A stretch of 22,201 bases of DNA, from assembly GCA_030998015.1 (NCBI GenBank), contig JARWMV010000193.1:1-22201 (forward strand), read 5' to 3'. The notes under the pieces were generated by a model. The model was not told where the DNA came from and searched no databases. It was given only the letters and a program-made list of their open reading frames with translations. Below are positions 6,668 to 14,635 of this stretch, piece by piece. Made by a program: the position numbers and the translations under genes. This DNA is from Ceratorhiza oryzae-sativae (lineage: Eukaryota > Basidiomycota > Agaricomycetes > Cantharellales > Ceratobasidiaceae). Numbering within the stretch: the stretch's first letter is position 1; each line of letters opens with the position of its first letter.

Positions 6668-6879
6668 GATAGTTTTCCCCATAATGGAGTTTTCCCAGAA
6701 CTCCAAACAGGTTTAAATCTTGACTTTTCAGTTGGAATTGCCCCTAGAATAGGTGAGTAATCTGGGTCTTCTAGCCGCGCTAGAGAATGGGGTCCTTTTG
6801 ATTCGGTGATCGGCTGTAGCCTTATTTGATTTTCAGTGTCGGCTAAAGTCGATAAATTAGCCGTGCTATGTCGCGGCAT

Positions 6880-7248
6880 TGTCGGAGCATAGTATGATTT
6901 CAGATTTTGTTCTGTAAAGTAAAAACATAAGCTTATTATAACAGTTCTAGGCGTAATAGCATAAAAAGGTGTGCTAATTAGAGAAGACAATCTAAGGTAA
7001 AAATTTGTTATAATTTTATTTGCTTTTTTTCTGTTAGCATGTTCCGTAGAAGCTCCTAAGGAAGAAAAGTTATATGACAATCCTTGCCCGGCATATAGAG
7101 AAGCCGAACTAAAGCTTGGGTTAATTACTTTTTTTAATAGATGGCTTGTAGCCACATTATCAGGGCTAAACCCGATATTGCTTGGCTTAGGGTTTGGTAC
7201 TGCGCTTTCAGCGCTAAAGCCGTTAGTTAGATTTGGATTATTTTTCAT
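6880..7248 (-). CDS. rps3: Mitochondrial ribosomal protein S3, N-terminal or middle exon (exon 1)
   Basis: The ORF starts at an ATG at 7248. Its first roughly 60 residues (MKNNPNLTNGF...) are unfamiliar. The stretch NFYLRLSSLISTPFYAITPR followed by TVIISLCFYF matches the pattern of the middle of fungal mitochondrial S3 (LISKPxFxxTPxxVIIxLFYF). It is followed in phase by intron 1 sequence (LSNSGDTLK), so the exon-intron border lies somewhere near 6880-6900. The border is inferred. With exon 2 it would make about 245 residues before the missing C-terminus. Call strength is moderate, resting on this block and on the clear S3 exon further along the same strand. Confidence 0.55.
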
Positions 7249-7319
7249 TTATTTTTATTATTAAAGGATAAGATACGGTAACACAGTATTAATTGTTTTT
7301 TTTGGTAAAATAAATACTG

Positions 7320-7372
7320 CAGCTACGCTGCAGTACTCCAAATTGTTTATGGGCTGTAAGTCCTTAAAACTT
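7320..7372 (-). repeat. Family K repeat, copy 1
   Basis: CTGCAGTACTCCAAATTGTT ... ATGGGCTGTAAG, the inverse of 10682-10735 and 14155-14207. It begins with the GCAGCTACGCTGC tip that also caps family D hairpins. Confidence 0.75.
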
Positions 7373-7424
7373 TTGGTTGAATAAAAAAAACATGATTTGT
7401 ATGTACGTCAGCAAATTAATTTTT

Positions 7425-7490
7425 CCTCCTCTTCCCTTTCAGCATCTACCCCCCAAACAATGCAGCGCAAGCTGCATATGTTTGGGGGAA
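7425..7490 (+). repeat. D hairpin with a shared left arm, copy 1
   Basis: TCCTCTTCCCTTTCAGCATC followed by a CCCCCCAAACAATGCAGCGC ... GTTTGGGGG hairpin. The same 65-bp unit is at 9284-9347. Confidence 0.85.
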
Positions 7491-7593
7491 GAGACCGCTG
7501 CCGCTGTTAGATCGCTCTATCTTACCCGTGCCCGCCTACGATCGCAGCTTAAGCTGCGGCCCTGGCGTGCGCGGGCTCGCGGCCAGAGGGGCC

Positions 7594-7745
7594 GCCTCGA
7601 GCACAACCTCGGAATCAGGCGCCTCCCGTGGTGGATGGGCCCGAGCGTAGCGACGGTCCTCACCACCACGGGGGGTACGATAGAACGGCCGATTGCGGCA
7701 GCGTACTCCTAATTTTATCGCTTACGCGATAAAATTGGGGTAAAT
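7594..7745 (+). repeat. Family H2 module, copy 1
   Basis: CCTCGGAATCAGGCGCCTCC, then CCGTGGTGG ... CCACCACGG, GATTGCGGCAGCGTACTC and CTAATTTTATCGC/GCGATAAAAT. A copy at 11014-11135 shares everything except the last hairpin tip (CTAATTTTCGAAAATT there). Confidence 0.85.
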
Positions 7746-7851
7746 TTATTTCTTTAGTTTGTTTTTGGGTTCATCAGCCAAAATTATATCCTCCCTCAGC
7801 AGTGCGCAAAGGGAACCATTTGCGCGGTAGGCTAAATAGCCTCGGTTTTAT

Positions 7852-8101
7852 GACCCGTGCACGCCTGCGAACGCCTTGGCTTAAGCCAAGCAAGCTTGGC
7901 TCATATTGACCTTAAGGTCAATAATCAAGCCAAGGCGGCCCTGGCGTGCGCGCGGCGTCTGATTCCGAGGTACCCTGGAACTTAAAGTTCCAGGGTACCT
8001 CGCAATACCTCGCCGCGAACGCGGCCTCGATAACCATACCCCTCGGGTCAACAGCATGTATTTATATATAAATACAATGCTGGTTGACCCTAAGCGGGGG
8101 T
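7852..8101 (+). repeat. Family C + L composite, copy 3, with TAT on both sides
   Basis: Full C module (7852-8049) plus the L hairpin (8045-8101). Left flank GTTTTAT, right flank TATGATAC, consistent with a short TAT duplication. It sits in spacer DNA, not in a gene. Confidence 0.85.
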
Positions 8102-8811
8102 ATGATACAAAAACGACCTCTACTGAGGGACCTAATCACAAGATGGTGGCGTGTCCTCTAGCTGAAATTGTTGCACGTACGTGCAACAACTTCACGCTTG
8201 AGGCGGAACTACCCACCTACCGATTAATAAGGGGGATACCGTTTTCATTTTTCGGGCGGTTTGAAAAATATAAATTTCGGAGAACGGAGAAAATAAAATA
8301 AGGCTAATTTGAAGAAATAGTTCCTGGCACTAAGATCGCCGTACTTAGTACGGGCTTTACTGCCCGCGCTGAGCCAACTTTCACAGCAGATGGATCGTCT
8401 TATCATTGATCGACCCTATGGCCGAAATCCTAGGATTTCGGCAGGGTAAAGTACCAGAATAAATCGTCCTGGCCAGAGATCTCAGGCGAAGCGATTTTGG
8501 GTTAAGAAATGTCAACAACATTTCTATACACGGGGTTAATAGCAATTTATTTTTCGCTAATACTCTTTTCTTGCCACGCGCTGTGTGCGCGCCTAAAAGT
8601 GAAGCGTGCACTAGTGCAAACTGCTATTTTGGCAGAAAAAAGTACTGCGGTTAAAGTTATAATTTTATTTTACTCTAACTTCTCTTTTATGATATTTTAT
8701 CGGTACTTTGTACTAGTTTATGATGACGAATTTTGACTGAGCCCTTCGAGGCTGAAGTAAAAAACGTTTCGGAAATCCCCTCTGGTAAATTTTTAATCAA
8801 GATAATTTACG
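8102..8811. other. Spacer with no recognised gene
   Basis: Holds a short F-derived hairpin (TTGTTGCACGTACGTGCAACAA near 8166-8190), hairpins CCGAAATCCTAGGATTTCGG (near 8422) and GCCGTACTTAGTACGGGC (near 8338), and an AT-rich part. A plus-strand 75-codon hydrophobic frame at 8509-8736 is present but has no recognised relatives and is on the opposite strand from all supported genes. Confidence 0.5.
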
Positions 8812-8885
8812 AGCCGAAAAAAGGAATTGAACCCTTATTACACCGACATGAGCGATGAGTTTTAACCACTTAAACTATTTCAGCT
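8812..8885 (-). tRNA. trnM: tRNA-Met(CAU)
   Basis: Full cloverleaf: acceptor AGCTGAA / TTCGGCT, D arm AGTTT...AAACT, anticodon stem CATCG / CGGTG with loop CTCATGT (CAU), T arm AAGGG-TTCAATT-CCTTT. Whether it is initiator, elongator or a modified-C Ile tRNA cannot be told from sequence. Confidence 0.93.
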
Positions 8886-8938
8886 ATTTTAAGGTTTTGT
8901 TTCAAGAGGTGAAATATCAGGATCCCTGTAAATCTAAT

Positions 8939-9183
8939 ATGACCCGTTCTCGGCGAGATAGCGGGCGTCTGATTCCGAGGTACCCTGGAACTTAAAGTTC
9001 CAGGGTACCTCGCAATACCTCGCCGCGAACGCGGCCTCGAGATCCATACCCACGGGGGATAGTACGCCGGAATCTTCCTTCCCGTGGGGTTAGGGACCGT
9101 CGCTCCGCTCGGGCCCATACCCCAAGCCCGAGGCGGCCCCTCTGGCCGCGAGCCCGCGCACGCCAGGGCCGCAGCTTATCCTC
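8939..9183 (+). repeat. C-derived and H-derived hairpin cluster
   Basis: GACCCGTTCTCGGCGAGATA replaces the usual left arm of C, then GATTCCGAGGTACCCTGGAA (hairpin), GCCGCGAACGCGGC, TCCCGTGGGGTTAGGGACCG ... GGGCCC and GGCCCTGGCGTGCGCGGGC on the other strand. A related unit is at 14340-14500. Confidence 0.7.
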
Positions 9184-9283
9184 TAGCTAGGGGACGGGTC
9201 GGGAATCCCTCAGGCATACTGTTGCTCTTTAATATCTACTGAGCAATTTCACCGCTCTAAAGATAGCCATACGCTGCAGTGTT

Positions 9284-9473
9284 CCTCCTCTTCCCTTTCA
9301 GCATCTACCCCCCAAACAATGCAGCGCAAGCTGCATATGTTTGGGGGTCAGATGCCACTCAAACATGTGCAGCTACGCTGCATTGTTTGAGGGGCATCCG
9401 CCCCCCAATAAGGTAATGGCCCCCCCCCCAATACGTTTGTGACGCATTGGGAGGCCATTGCCTTATTGGGGGT
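9284..9473 (+). repeat. D-D-E hairpin cluster
   Basis: D hairpin with the shared arm (9284-9347), second D hairpin ending TGAGGGGC (9355-9395), and an E-type nested hairpin (9399-9473) in which GGCCCCCCCCCAATACG / CGCATTGGGAGGCC is nested in CCCCCAATAAGGTAATG / CATTGCCTTATTGGGGG. Confidence 0.8.
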
Positions 9474-9602
9474 CACCTGCGTCTGTGGTCGTGTTCCAGG
9501 AACACGGCCGCAGACGGGAAGAGCCCGCGGCAGTAAGACTGGGGCTGGACCTTAGACCAGCATCAGTCCAAATTTCACAATATCAGGGGGCATACGGTGG
9601 AA

Positions 9603-9659
9603 TAATTGACGGAAGTTGATCTGGTCAGACCAACTGACTTTTTTGCAGACGTCAATTTT
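9603..9659. repeat. AATTGACG-bounded hairpin, copy 1
   Basis: AATTGACGGAAGTTGATCTG then GTCAGACCAACTGAC... and CGTCAATT. The 8-bp ends pair with each other and an inner AGTTGATCTGGTCAGACCAACT hairpin sits within. A second copy is at 20187-20243. Confidence 0.8.
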
Positions 9660-9892
9660 CCATCGGCGGGGACTGCCCCCTGTCGTGCATTAAAACATAC
9701 CACGACAGTGTAAGTCATGAAAAACATTTGGTTTAAATTTTACCCGTCCTCGATGGGACGGCCGCCCGGCCGAGATAGCGGGATCGCTGCGAAGCTGCCT
9801 CGTAGACCGGGTAACAACTATGGCGAAATCTTAAATTTGCCGCCTCTAAACTTTGATGGGCGGCATCCAGTGCCGTCCTAACCATACCCCGC

Positions 9893-9985
9893 CAATCGAT
9901 GTAGATTTGCCTTCGCAAATCATCGATTAGTGGAGCCCTCCGCGCTTAGGCCGCCCTGCGGGCGATCAAAGAGCGCGGAGGGATT
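9893..9985 (+). repeat. ATCGATG hairpin plus CCTCCGCGC hairpin
   Basis: AATCGATGTAGATTTGCC / TTCGCAAATCATCGATT followed by CCCTCCGCGCTTAGGCCGCC / GGCGATCAAAGAGCGCGGAGGG. The same pair is in 10162-10256 and 14893-14989. Confidence 0.8.
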
Positions 9986-10117
9986 GAGGTTATTATTAAT
10001 TAATCCGCGCAGGTCCGTTCTTAGCTCCCTCTGCAGAGGGGCGAAGATTACCAAAAAGGACTAGGCGCGGTAGGGGCCTTAACTGTACTATCAGCGGACC
10101 CAGAGGATTCGATTCCC

Positions 10118-10306
10118 GACCCCCGATTTGCGCCAAATCGGACTCTTCCCTTACAGGCCCCCGCTAATCGATGTAGATTTGCCTTCGCAAATCATCGATT
10201 AGTGGGAGCCCTCCGCGCTTAGGCCGCCCTGCGGGCGATCAAAGAGCGCGGAGGGGAAGAGGTTCCCTAGCAGCGTGTACTTGTACACGCTGACGACAGG
10301 GTTAGG
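10118..10306 (+). repeat. 189-bp direct repeat, copy 1
   Basis: From GACCCCCGATTTGCGCC to CGACAGGGTTAGG, the same length and order as 14851-15039. It contains CGATTTGCGCCAAATCG, the ATCGATG hairpin, the CCTCCGCGC hairpin and the CAGCGTGTACTTGTACACGCTG hairpin (a family F end). Confidence 0.9.
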
Positions 10307-10384
10307 GTTAATCCAATTTGCCTTAGTTTTACCTTCTGGTCAACTACGATGTAATAAAACCCAAGTAGTCCACAGGGAAGTGGA

Positions 10385-10500
10385 AAACATGGACCTTTCG
10401 CTTCGGCTTCCATTTATCAACTCACCCTGGGCTATATAGCACTGGTTGCCGTATAAATTAGGATGGAGATTTACCTCCACCCCCCAAAAACCTAAGAAGC
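10385..10500. other. Diverged conserved spacer block, copy 1
   Basis: CCATTTATCAACTCACCCTGG, TAGCACTGGTT and GGATGGAGATTTACCTCC match, with changes, the block at 13866-13955. On the minus strand GGAGGTAAATCTCC is a stem-loop. It could be an RNA gene or a remnant. I cannot name it. Confidence 0.4.
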
Positions 10501-10570
10501 CCTTGGAAAATAATAAGACCTGGCACGAAGTGACATGGGTCGACCTAAAATTGGTTTAAGTATTGAAAAT

Positions 10571-10643
10571 AAGACCGACGGGACTTGAACCCATATCTCA
10601 TCTATTATGAGCAGATTGCATTAACCGATTATGCTACAGTCTT
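10571..10643 (-). tRNA. trnM: tRNA-Met(CAU), second
   Basis: Acceptor AAGACTG / CGGTCTT, D arm TAGCATAATCGGTTAATGCA, anticodon stem ATCTG / TAGAT with loop CTCATAA (CAU), T arm TGGG-TTCAAGT-CCCG. Different from the CAU tRNA at 8812-8885, so the two are likely distinct isoacceptors (initiator, elongator or Ile-lysidine type). Confidence 0.93.
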
Positions 10644-11277
10644 GCCCTCTGTATAGGTTTGGGAATAATGTATCTATCTCCAAAACGGTGTAAGGGCTTA
10701 CAGCCCATAACCATTTTTGAGTACGGCAGCGCTCCTGTGGGCCCTCTGCGGACTTCATGGGAGCCCTAATTATATAATCAATGAAAAAAAAAAAACGCAA
10801 TTTATTTTAAAATCTTACTATTAACAAATTTTGTTCACAACTTTGATAAACCAATAAACAAAATTATAGACAAACATAATCTTCAAGTGCAATAGACCCC
10901 CAATGCATTGGGAGGCCATTGCCTTGTTGGGGGTCTACGGCACGGGTAAGCCTCTCGAGGCAGTCTTACTGCCGAGGTATTGCGAGGTAGCCTGGACCCC
11001 AGAGGTTCCAGGCTACCTCGGAATCAGGCGCCTCCCGTGGTGGATGGGCCCGAGCGTAGCGACGGTCCTCACCACCACGGGGGGTACGATAGAGCGGCCG
11101 ATTGCGGCAGCGTACTACTAATTTTCGAAAATTGGGGTTTCTTTTATGTTTTTGCCTAAGCGGCTGCAACTGTGCCCACTCATAACTTACTTAGTACACG
11201 ATGTATGTTGCTTATTCCGTTATGATAGAAAATAAAGACTTTAGTTAATTTGTACAGATCTTATTAAATAGAAGAAT
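10644..11277. other. Spacer of repeats with AT-rich ends
   Basis: K repeat copy 2 (10682-10735), E-type hairpin (10894-10938), GTAGCCTGGACC hairpin (10976-11022), H2 module copy 2 (11014-11135) and unique AT-rich DNA at 10770-10885 and 11170-11277. No gene seen. Confidence 0.6.
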
Positions 11278-11381
11278 AACTCTAATCCGGATTCGAACCC
11301 CGCCGCTTTAAAGCGGCGGCCGGGAGTCACGCTCGCGGGGATACGCAATTCCTGTATTCTACCCCGAGCTCTCATGAGAGC
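11278..11381 (-). tRNA. tRNA-like sequence expanded by a GC hairpin; identity not assigned
   Basis: The T arm is recognisable: GGTTCGAATCC with flanks able to pair as TCC...GG / CCGGA if an intervening perfect hairpin (CCGCCGCTTTAAAGCGGCGG, 11300-11319) is looped out. A possible acceptor pair is GCTCTCA / TTAGAGT (one mismatch, one G-T). A D-arm-like GAGCTCGGGGTAGAAT is present. The anticodon arm is poor: around AGGAATTGCGTATCC either UGC or GCG could be the anticodon, and Ala(UGC) is already supplied at 13525. It may be a decayed tRNA with hairpin insertions in the T stem and near the acceptor (GAGCTCTCATGAGAGCTC). Confidence 0.35.
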
Positions 11382-11383
11382 TC

Positions 11384-11430
11384 GCCTGCTCGGCCGCTAC
11401 ATCGTTAGATGGAGCGATCTACAGCAGGCG
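11384..11430. repeat. Nested hairpin CGCCTGCT
   Basis: CGCCTGCTCGGCCGCTACAT ... GATGGAGCGATCTACAGCAGGCG: an AGCAGGCG outer stem and an AGCGGCC/GATCGCT-like inner stem. It lies against the tRNA-like sequence. Confidence 0.6.
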
Positions 11431-11482
11431 GGTGTTAAACTATAAGAATTTGAAGCTGCTCCCGGAGGGTAATTTAGTTTAA

Positions 11483-11580
11483 CCCCAAATTGGGGGTGTA
11501 GATTTGCCTGCGCAAATCACCCCCAATTTAGGAGTCCTCAGCGCTTAGGCCGCGCCTAAAGGCGCGATCAGAGAGTTGGA
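11483..11580 (+). repeat. Family G module, copy 3
   Basis: Same as 5320-5417, ending GAGAGTTGGA. It is followed by a small hairpin GTCCCGCAGCTACGCTGCGGGAC, which carries the GCAGCTACGCTGC tip on another stem. Confidence 0.85.
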
Positions 11581-11630
11581 TTTATAAAATTTAGGGTCCC
11601 GCAGCTACGCTGCGGGACGCCATGTATATT

Positions 11631-11716
11631 TTGAGCTAAGTAGGAATCGAACCTACCCCGACGAACACGTCAATTTTTTTACAGAAAACCCCAATTACCA
11701 TTCTGGCATCAGCTCA
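11631..11716 (-). tRNA. trnY: tRNA-Tyr(GUA)
   Basis: Acceptor TGAGCTG / TAGCTCA, anticodon stem GTTTT / AAAAT with loop CTGTAAA (GUA), a long variable arm GACG-TGTT-CGTC and T arm GTAGG-TTCGATT-CCTAC. The class II variable arm fits bacterial-type and fungal mitochondrial tRNA-Tyr. Confidence 0.95.
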
Positions 11717-11768
11717 ATATTTATTCGTCTTTTATTTCCCCAACGATCGGGCGACGATTTCCCTACTG

Positions 11769-11909
11769 CCCCCCAAACATGTGCAGCTACGCTGCATTGT
11801 TTGAGGGGCATCCGCCCCCCAATAATGCAATGGCCTCCCAATGCGTTACCAAGCCTGTAAGGCACGCCCTACGGGCCAACGTATTGGGGGTCAATTGTTG
11901 GGGGTCTAC
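11769..11909. repeat. D hairpin plus nested E hairpin
   Basis: D (11769-11808) ends TGAGGGGC. The following E unit has CTCCCAATGCGTTACCAAGC ... GGCCAACGTATTGGGGG nested in CCCCCCAATAATG / CAATTGTTGGGGG. Confidence 0.8.
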
Positions 11910-11927
11910 GGAAATCATCCCGATCGG

Positions 11928-12173
11928 TAGGCGCTGCCCGAGCGTGGGCCGCGCTAAGGCGCGATCTACGCTCGGGAGTTTTTTATCCCATAGTGTCCGT
12001 AATATATCGGCAAGGTAGACAAGTTGTAGTTCATTTTCTGTCACCTTAATAGTCAAAAATGAGTCCCCCTAAAATTATCACCCTTCAATGAAGGGTAGAT
12101 TAGTTCGTAGGGCCGAACCACCCTGAGTTGAAGGTGGAACTACGGTCCCCTTGATAATTTTAAACCCCTTGGC
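11928..12173. other. Spacer with hairpins and a short minus-strand open frame
   Basis: Perfect hairpin CCCGAGCGTGGGCCGCGC / GCGCGATCTACGCTCGGG (11929-11970). The minus strand at 12060-11970 reads LTIKVTENELQLVYLADILR before entering the hairpin, with a TAG just upstream. It looks protein-like but is only about 28 codons and I do not recognise it. A TACCCTTCATTGAAGGGT hairpin lies at about 12083-12100. Confidence 0.4.
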
Positions 12174-12257
12174 AAATTAGTCTGGCCTCTATCTCGGTCA
12201 ACATCGTTCCGTGGTTTGCTTCCATGCAAGATTTATAAAATCTTGCTGGACCTGTAT
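12174..12257. repeat. 84-bp duplicated block, copy 1
   Basis: From AAATTAGTCTGGCCTC to GCTGGACCTGTAT, with only one difference seen from 18250-18333. It contains GCAAGATTTATAAAATCTTGC. It is followed by the A+B composite here but by 10 bp (CCGCCGGCGG) in the other copy. Confidence 0.9.
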
Positions 12258-12429
12258 CCGCCGGCGTTAGAGGGAATCCTAAAGATTCCCTCGTAGAAAA
12301 TGACGACCGTTCGTCATTTTCAGCCGGCGGCTAAATATCGATATTATGCCGCGCACTAGCAATCGCAAACGGTTGCGATTGCTCACGTTGGTTGGTGGGA
12401 CAAGTCCCACCAGCAACTAACGCGCGCGG
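12258..12429 (-). repeat. 172-bp multi-hairpin element (family A), copy 5
   Basis: Inverted, left flank CTGTAT, joined to family B. Confidence 0.95.
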
Positions 12430-12640
12430 GCCCCCGCTCTATCGGCTAAAATCTTAGGTGTAACCCAAGATTTCAGCCGCCCTGCCTAGAGAACTGCGCT
12501 TTAGCGCACGTCTTGGCAGGGGTAATAAAGCGGAGGGTCAACGACCCGTGGGCATTGTTAACGAGGCCGCGTTCGCGGCGAGCCGCGCGCACGCCAGGGC
12601 CGCCTTGGCAAGCCAAGGCGTTCGCAGGCGTGCACGGGTC
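12430..12640 (-). repeat. Family B module, copy 3
   Basis: 211 bp, matching the 567 copy in length. It is sandwiched between two family A elements. Confidence 0.9.
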
Positions 12641-12812
12641 CCGCCGGCGTTAGAGGGAATCCTAAAGATTCCCTCGTAGAAAATGACGACCGTTCGTCAT
12701 TTTCAGCCGGCGGCTAAATATCGATATTATGCCGCGCACTAGCAATCGCAAACGGTTGCGATTGCTCACGTTGGTTGGTGGGACAAGTCCCACCAGCAAC
12801 TAACGCGCGCGG
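12641..12812 (-). repeat. 172-bp multi-hairpin element (family A), copy 6
   Basis: Same orientation as copy 5, directly after the B module. Confidence 0.95.
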
Positions 12813-12832
12813 ACGCTAAACCACGGTTCGAC

Positions 12833-12925
12833 TCAAGCTTCGGAGCCGTCTGTGTACGGCTTAAGCCGCACACAGACGTCTCCTCTACAAGCGTGAAATT
12901 GTTGCACGTACGTGCAACAACTTCA
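12833..12925 (+). repeat. Partial family F module
   Basis: CAAGCTTCGGAGCCGTCTGT to TGCACGTACGTGCAACAACTTC. The left end and the final GGGGACGGGTC are missing. Confidence 0.8.
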
Positions 12926-12977
12926 GAGTAGTTGATACGAGATAGGGTAGGGTTCAGCTTCATAGATGCCTTAAAAA

Positions 12978-13049
12978 TGCTCCGAGAGAGAATCGAACGC
13001 CCGTCACTATTACTTCACAATAGTGCTTTCACCACTAAGCTATCGGAGC
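12978..13049 (-). tRNA. trnF: tRNA-Phe(GAA)
   Basis: Acceptor GCTCCGA / TCGGAGC, D arm AGCTTAGTGGTGAAAGC, anticodon stem CTATT / AATAG with loop GTGAAGT (GAA), T arm GGGCG-TTCGATT-CTCTC with one non-canonical position. Confidence 0.93.
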
Positions 13050-13100
13050 TTGACTTATAAGGGTCACTAAATTTAACCCCTGCGACCCTAGATCCGCTCC

Positions 13101-13272
13101 CCGCCGGCGTTAGAGGGAATCCTAAAGATTCCCTCGTAGAAAATGACGACCGTTCGTCATTTTCAGCCGGCGGCTAAATATCGATATTATGCCGCGCACT
13201 AGCAATCGCAAACGGTTGCGATTGCTCACGTTGGTTGGTGGGACAAGTCCCACCAGCAACTAACGCGCGCGG
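13101..13272 (-). repeat. 172-bp multi-hairpin element (family A), copy 7
   Basis: Inverted. The left flank ACCCTAGATCCGCTCC is the reverse complement (with changes) of the flank of copy 10 at 16438. Confidence 0.95.
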
Positions 13273-13424
13273 CAATGTCAGGGGTCTACTGACCCCCAAA
13301 CATGTGCAGCTACGCTGCATTGTTTGGTGGGCAGCAACCCCCCGATATTGTAATGCCCGCCGGCGTTAGAGGGAATCCTAAAGATTCCCTCTAACGCGCG
13401 CGGCAATGTCAGGGGTCTACGGTG
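13273..13424. repeat. D hairpin plus 47-bp mini-A composite, copy 1
   Basis: CAATGTCAGGGGTCTACTG, D hairpin (13293-13330), AACCCCCCGATATTG, then a 47-bp internally deleted A (13357-13403: CCGCCGGCGTTAGAGGGAAT ... TCTAACGCGCGCGG) and again CAATGTCAGGGGTCTACGG. The same composite is at 21433-21583. Confidence 0.85.
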
Positions 13425-13524
13425 ACCGAGCCTGTGGGCGGCTAAAGCCGCCCACAGTCGAGGTGAAATTTGGACTCTGATTGCTCGGAATCAAAGTCCT
13501 TACTGCCGCGGGGTGTATTAAGCT

Positions 13525-13595
13525 TGGAGAAAGATAGAATCGAACTATCATCTTTGTGATGCAAACACAATAGATTACCATTATCATATTCCCCC
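13525..13595 (-). tRNA. trnA: tRNA-Ala(UGC)
   Basis: Acceptor GGGGGAA / TTTCTCC with two G-T pairs, D arm TGATAATGGTAATCTA, anticodon stem TTGTG / CACAA with loop TTTGCAT (UGC), T arm GATAG-TTCGATT-CTATC. Confidence 0.93.
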
Positions 13596-14249
13596 TTCAA
13601 TGTAAATTGATTGGGTTTTCCCCGGAACTTTGCAGGGCCGATTTCTTCGAAATCGATCGTAGCAGAGGTCGTATTATATTTCTTTTATTGAAATATCGGC
13701 GATTTTTTGAGGACAGCACTGAGTGCTGCCCATAAAATTTAAGCCGCGTCCTTATTTTTCCTCCGGAGGGTTCTACGAACCCGCCCTCGCCTGAGTCAAC
13801 GCTCCGCGCTGATCCAGGCGAGTACGGGAAATATTCTCACCCTAGATGATTTATTTGTGACGCTTCATTTCCAATTTATCAGCTCACCTTGGACTGGGTA
13901 GTACTGGTTTTGTCGTATATATTCATCATAATCAAGGGTGGAGACTAATTTCCTCCCCAGAAGAACTTCATTTTTAGGGAAACCCCCCGCGCCGGGAATA
14001 TTATCATGGCGCGGTTATGCCCACACGACTGCGTCACTCAATGACAACTGACCCCCAAACATGTGCAGCTACGCTGCATTGTTTGGGGGGCAGTAGGTTC
14101 TTTCCACAACCTGCATATCTGGCGGGGCTTATCTGGATTACCCTTACTTTCACCAAAATGGTGTAAAAACTTACAGCCCATAACCAATTTGGAGTACTGC
14201 AGTTAAAATATAGCACGTTTTCCAGATTGAAATTAAATCTTCAGAATTT
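13596..14249. other. Spacer with a conserved block, hairpins and repeats
   Basis: 13866-13955 is the diverged partner of 10385-10500 (CCAATTTATCAGCTCACCTTGG ... GGTGGAGACTAATTTCCTCC). There is a CCTCGCCTG ... CAGGCGAG hairpin (13784-13822), a D hairpin (14052-14090) and K repeat copy 3 (14155-14207). No gene recognised. Confidence 0.5.
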
Positions 14250-14322
14250 TGGAAACAAGTGGGTTCGAACCACTGACGTTCTCCTTAAAAGGGAGACACT
14301 CAACCACCCGAGTTCTGTTTCC
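14250..14322 (-). tRNA. trnK: tRNA-Lys(UUU)
   Basis: Acceptor GGAAACA / TGTTTCC, D arm ACTC-GGGTGGTT-GAGT, anticodon stem TCTCC / GGAGA with loop CTTTTAA (UUU), T arm AGTGG-TTCGAAC-CCACT. All stems perfect. Confidence 0.96.
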
Positions 14323-14339
14323 TTTGAATTTGACCTGTA

Positions 14340-14635
14340 CTCGCCTGGATCAGCGCTGTGCGCTGGCCTGGCTGAAATAGCGGGCTCGATATCCAAACCC
14401 ACGGGTTAAAGTACGCTGAAATATTCCCTCCCGTGGGGTTAGGGACCGTCGCTCCGCTCGGGCCCATACCCCACGCCCGAGGCGGCCCCTCTGGCCGCGA
14501 GGTATTGCTCGGAATCAGACGCCGGCCGCGCTGGGGACGCCCGGTGGTTTTGGGCCCTAGTGCCCCCCCCCAAGTGGGGGGTCAATGGCGCCACAAGTTT
14601 TGTGGCGCGCATTGCAATCATTGGGGGTCCATTTC
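14340..14635 (+). repeat. H-type and I-type hairpin cluster
   Basis: CCCTCCCGTGGGGTTAGGG ... GGGCCC hairpin, CGCCCGAGGCGGCCCCTCTG, then ATCAGACGCCGGCCGCGCTG and the I unit (CAATGGCGCCACAAGTTTTG / TGGCGCGCATTG nested in CCCCCAAG...CATTGGGGG). The I unit is repeated at 17288-17375, where 15 extra bases (AAATGCACCTTTACG) are present. Confidence 0.75.

Larger units (their letters stand above)
5418..6879 (-). pseudogene. N-terminal LAGLIDADG domain of the rps3 intron 1 endonuclease, interrupted
   Basis: The frame continues from rps3 exon 1 through the intron core (LSNSGDTLK, an in-frame TGA read as W, then REMGNRGSKSD, KEQRVDGSYC, LRCTLMGFERNY). It reaches LAGLIDADG motif 1 (VSGLVDAEGSF, about 6290), then GLNIRDKELLGQLPEFFGGVGTIRV, YSVANRKDLKNIIIPHFTEYP and HLTI|EGLQQI. 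Insertions: a G-type hairpin at about 6173-6211, an A+B composite at 5692-6080 (no target duplication; the join reads NN-I-YSV in phase), and an E+D composite of 113 nt at 5437-5549. The second domain is absent and the frame is cut by the G module at 5417. Its C-terminal end is probably the fragment at 3033-3526. Confidence 0.7.

Noticed and set aside
8509..8736. Plus-strand hydrophobic ORF
   Set aside because: No recognised relatives, opposite strand to all supported genes, no conserved start context, and composed partly of palindromic sequence.
10101..10120. T-arm-like GGATTCGATTCC on the plus strand
   Set aside because: No anticodon or acceptor arm could be paired around it.
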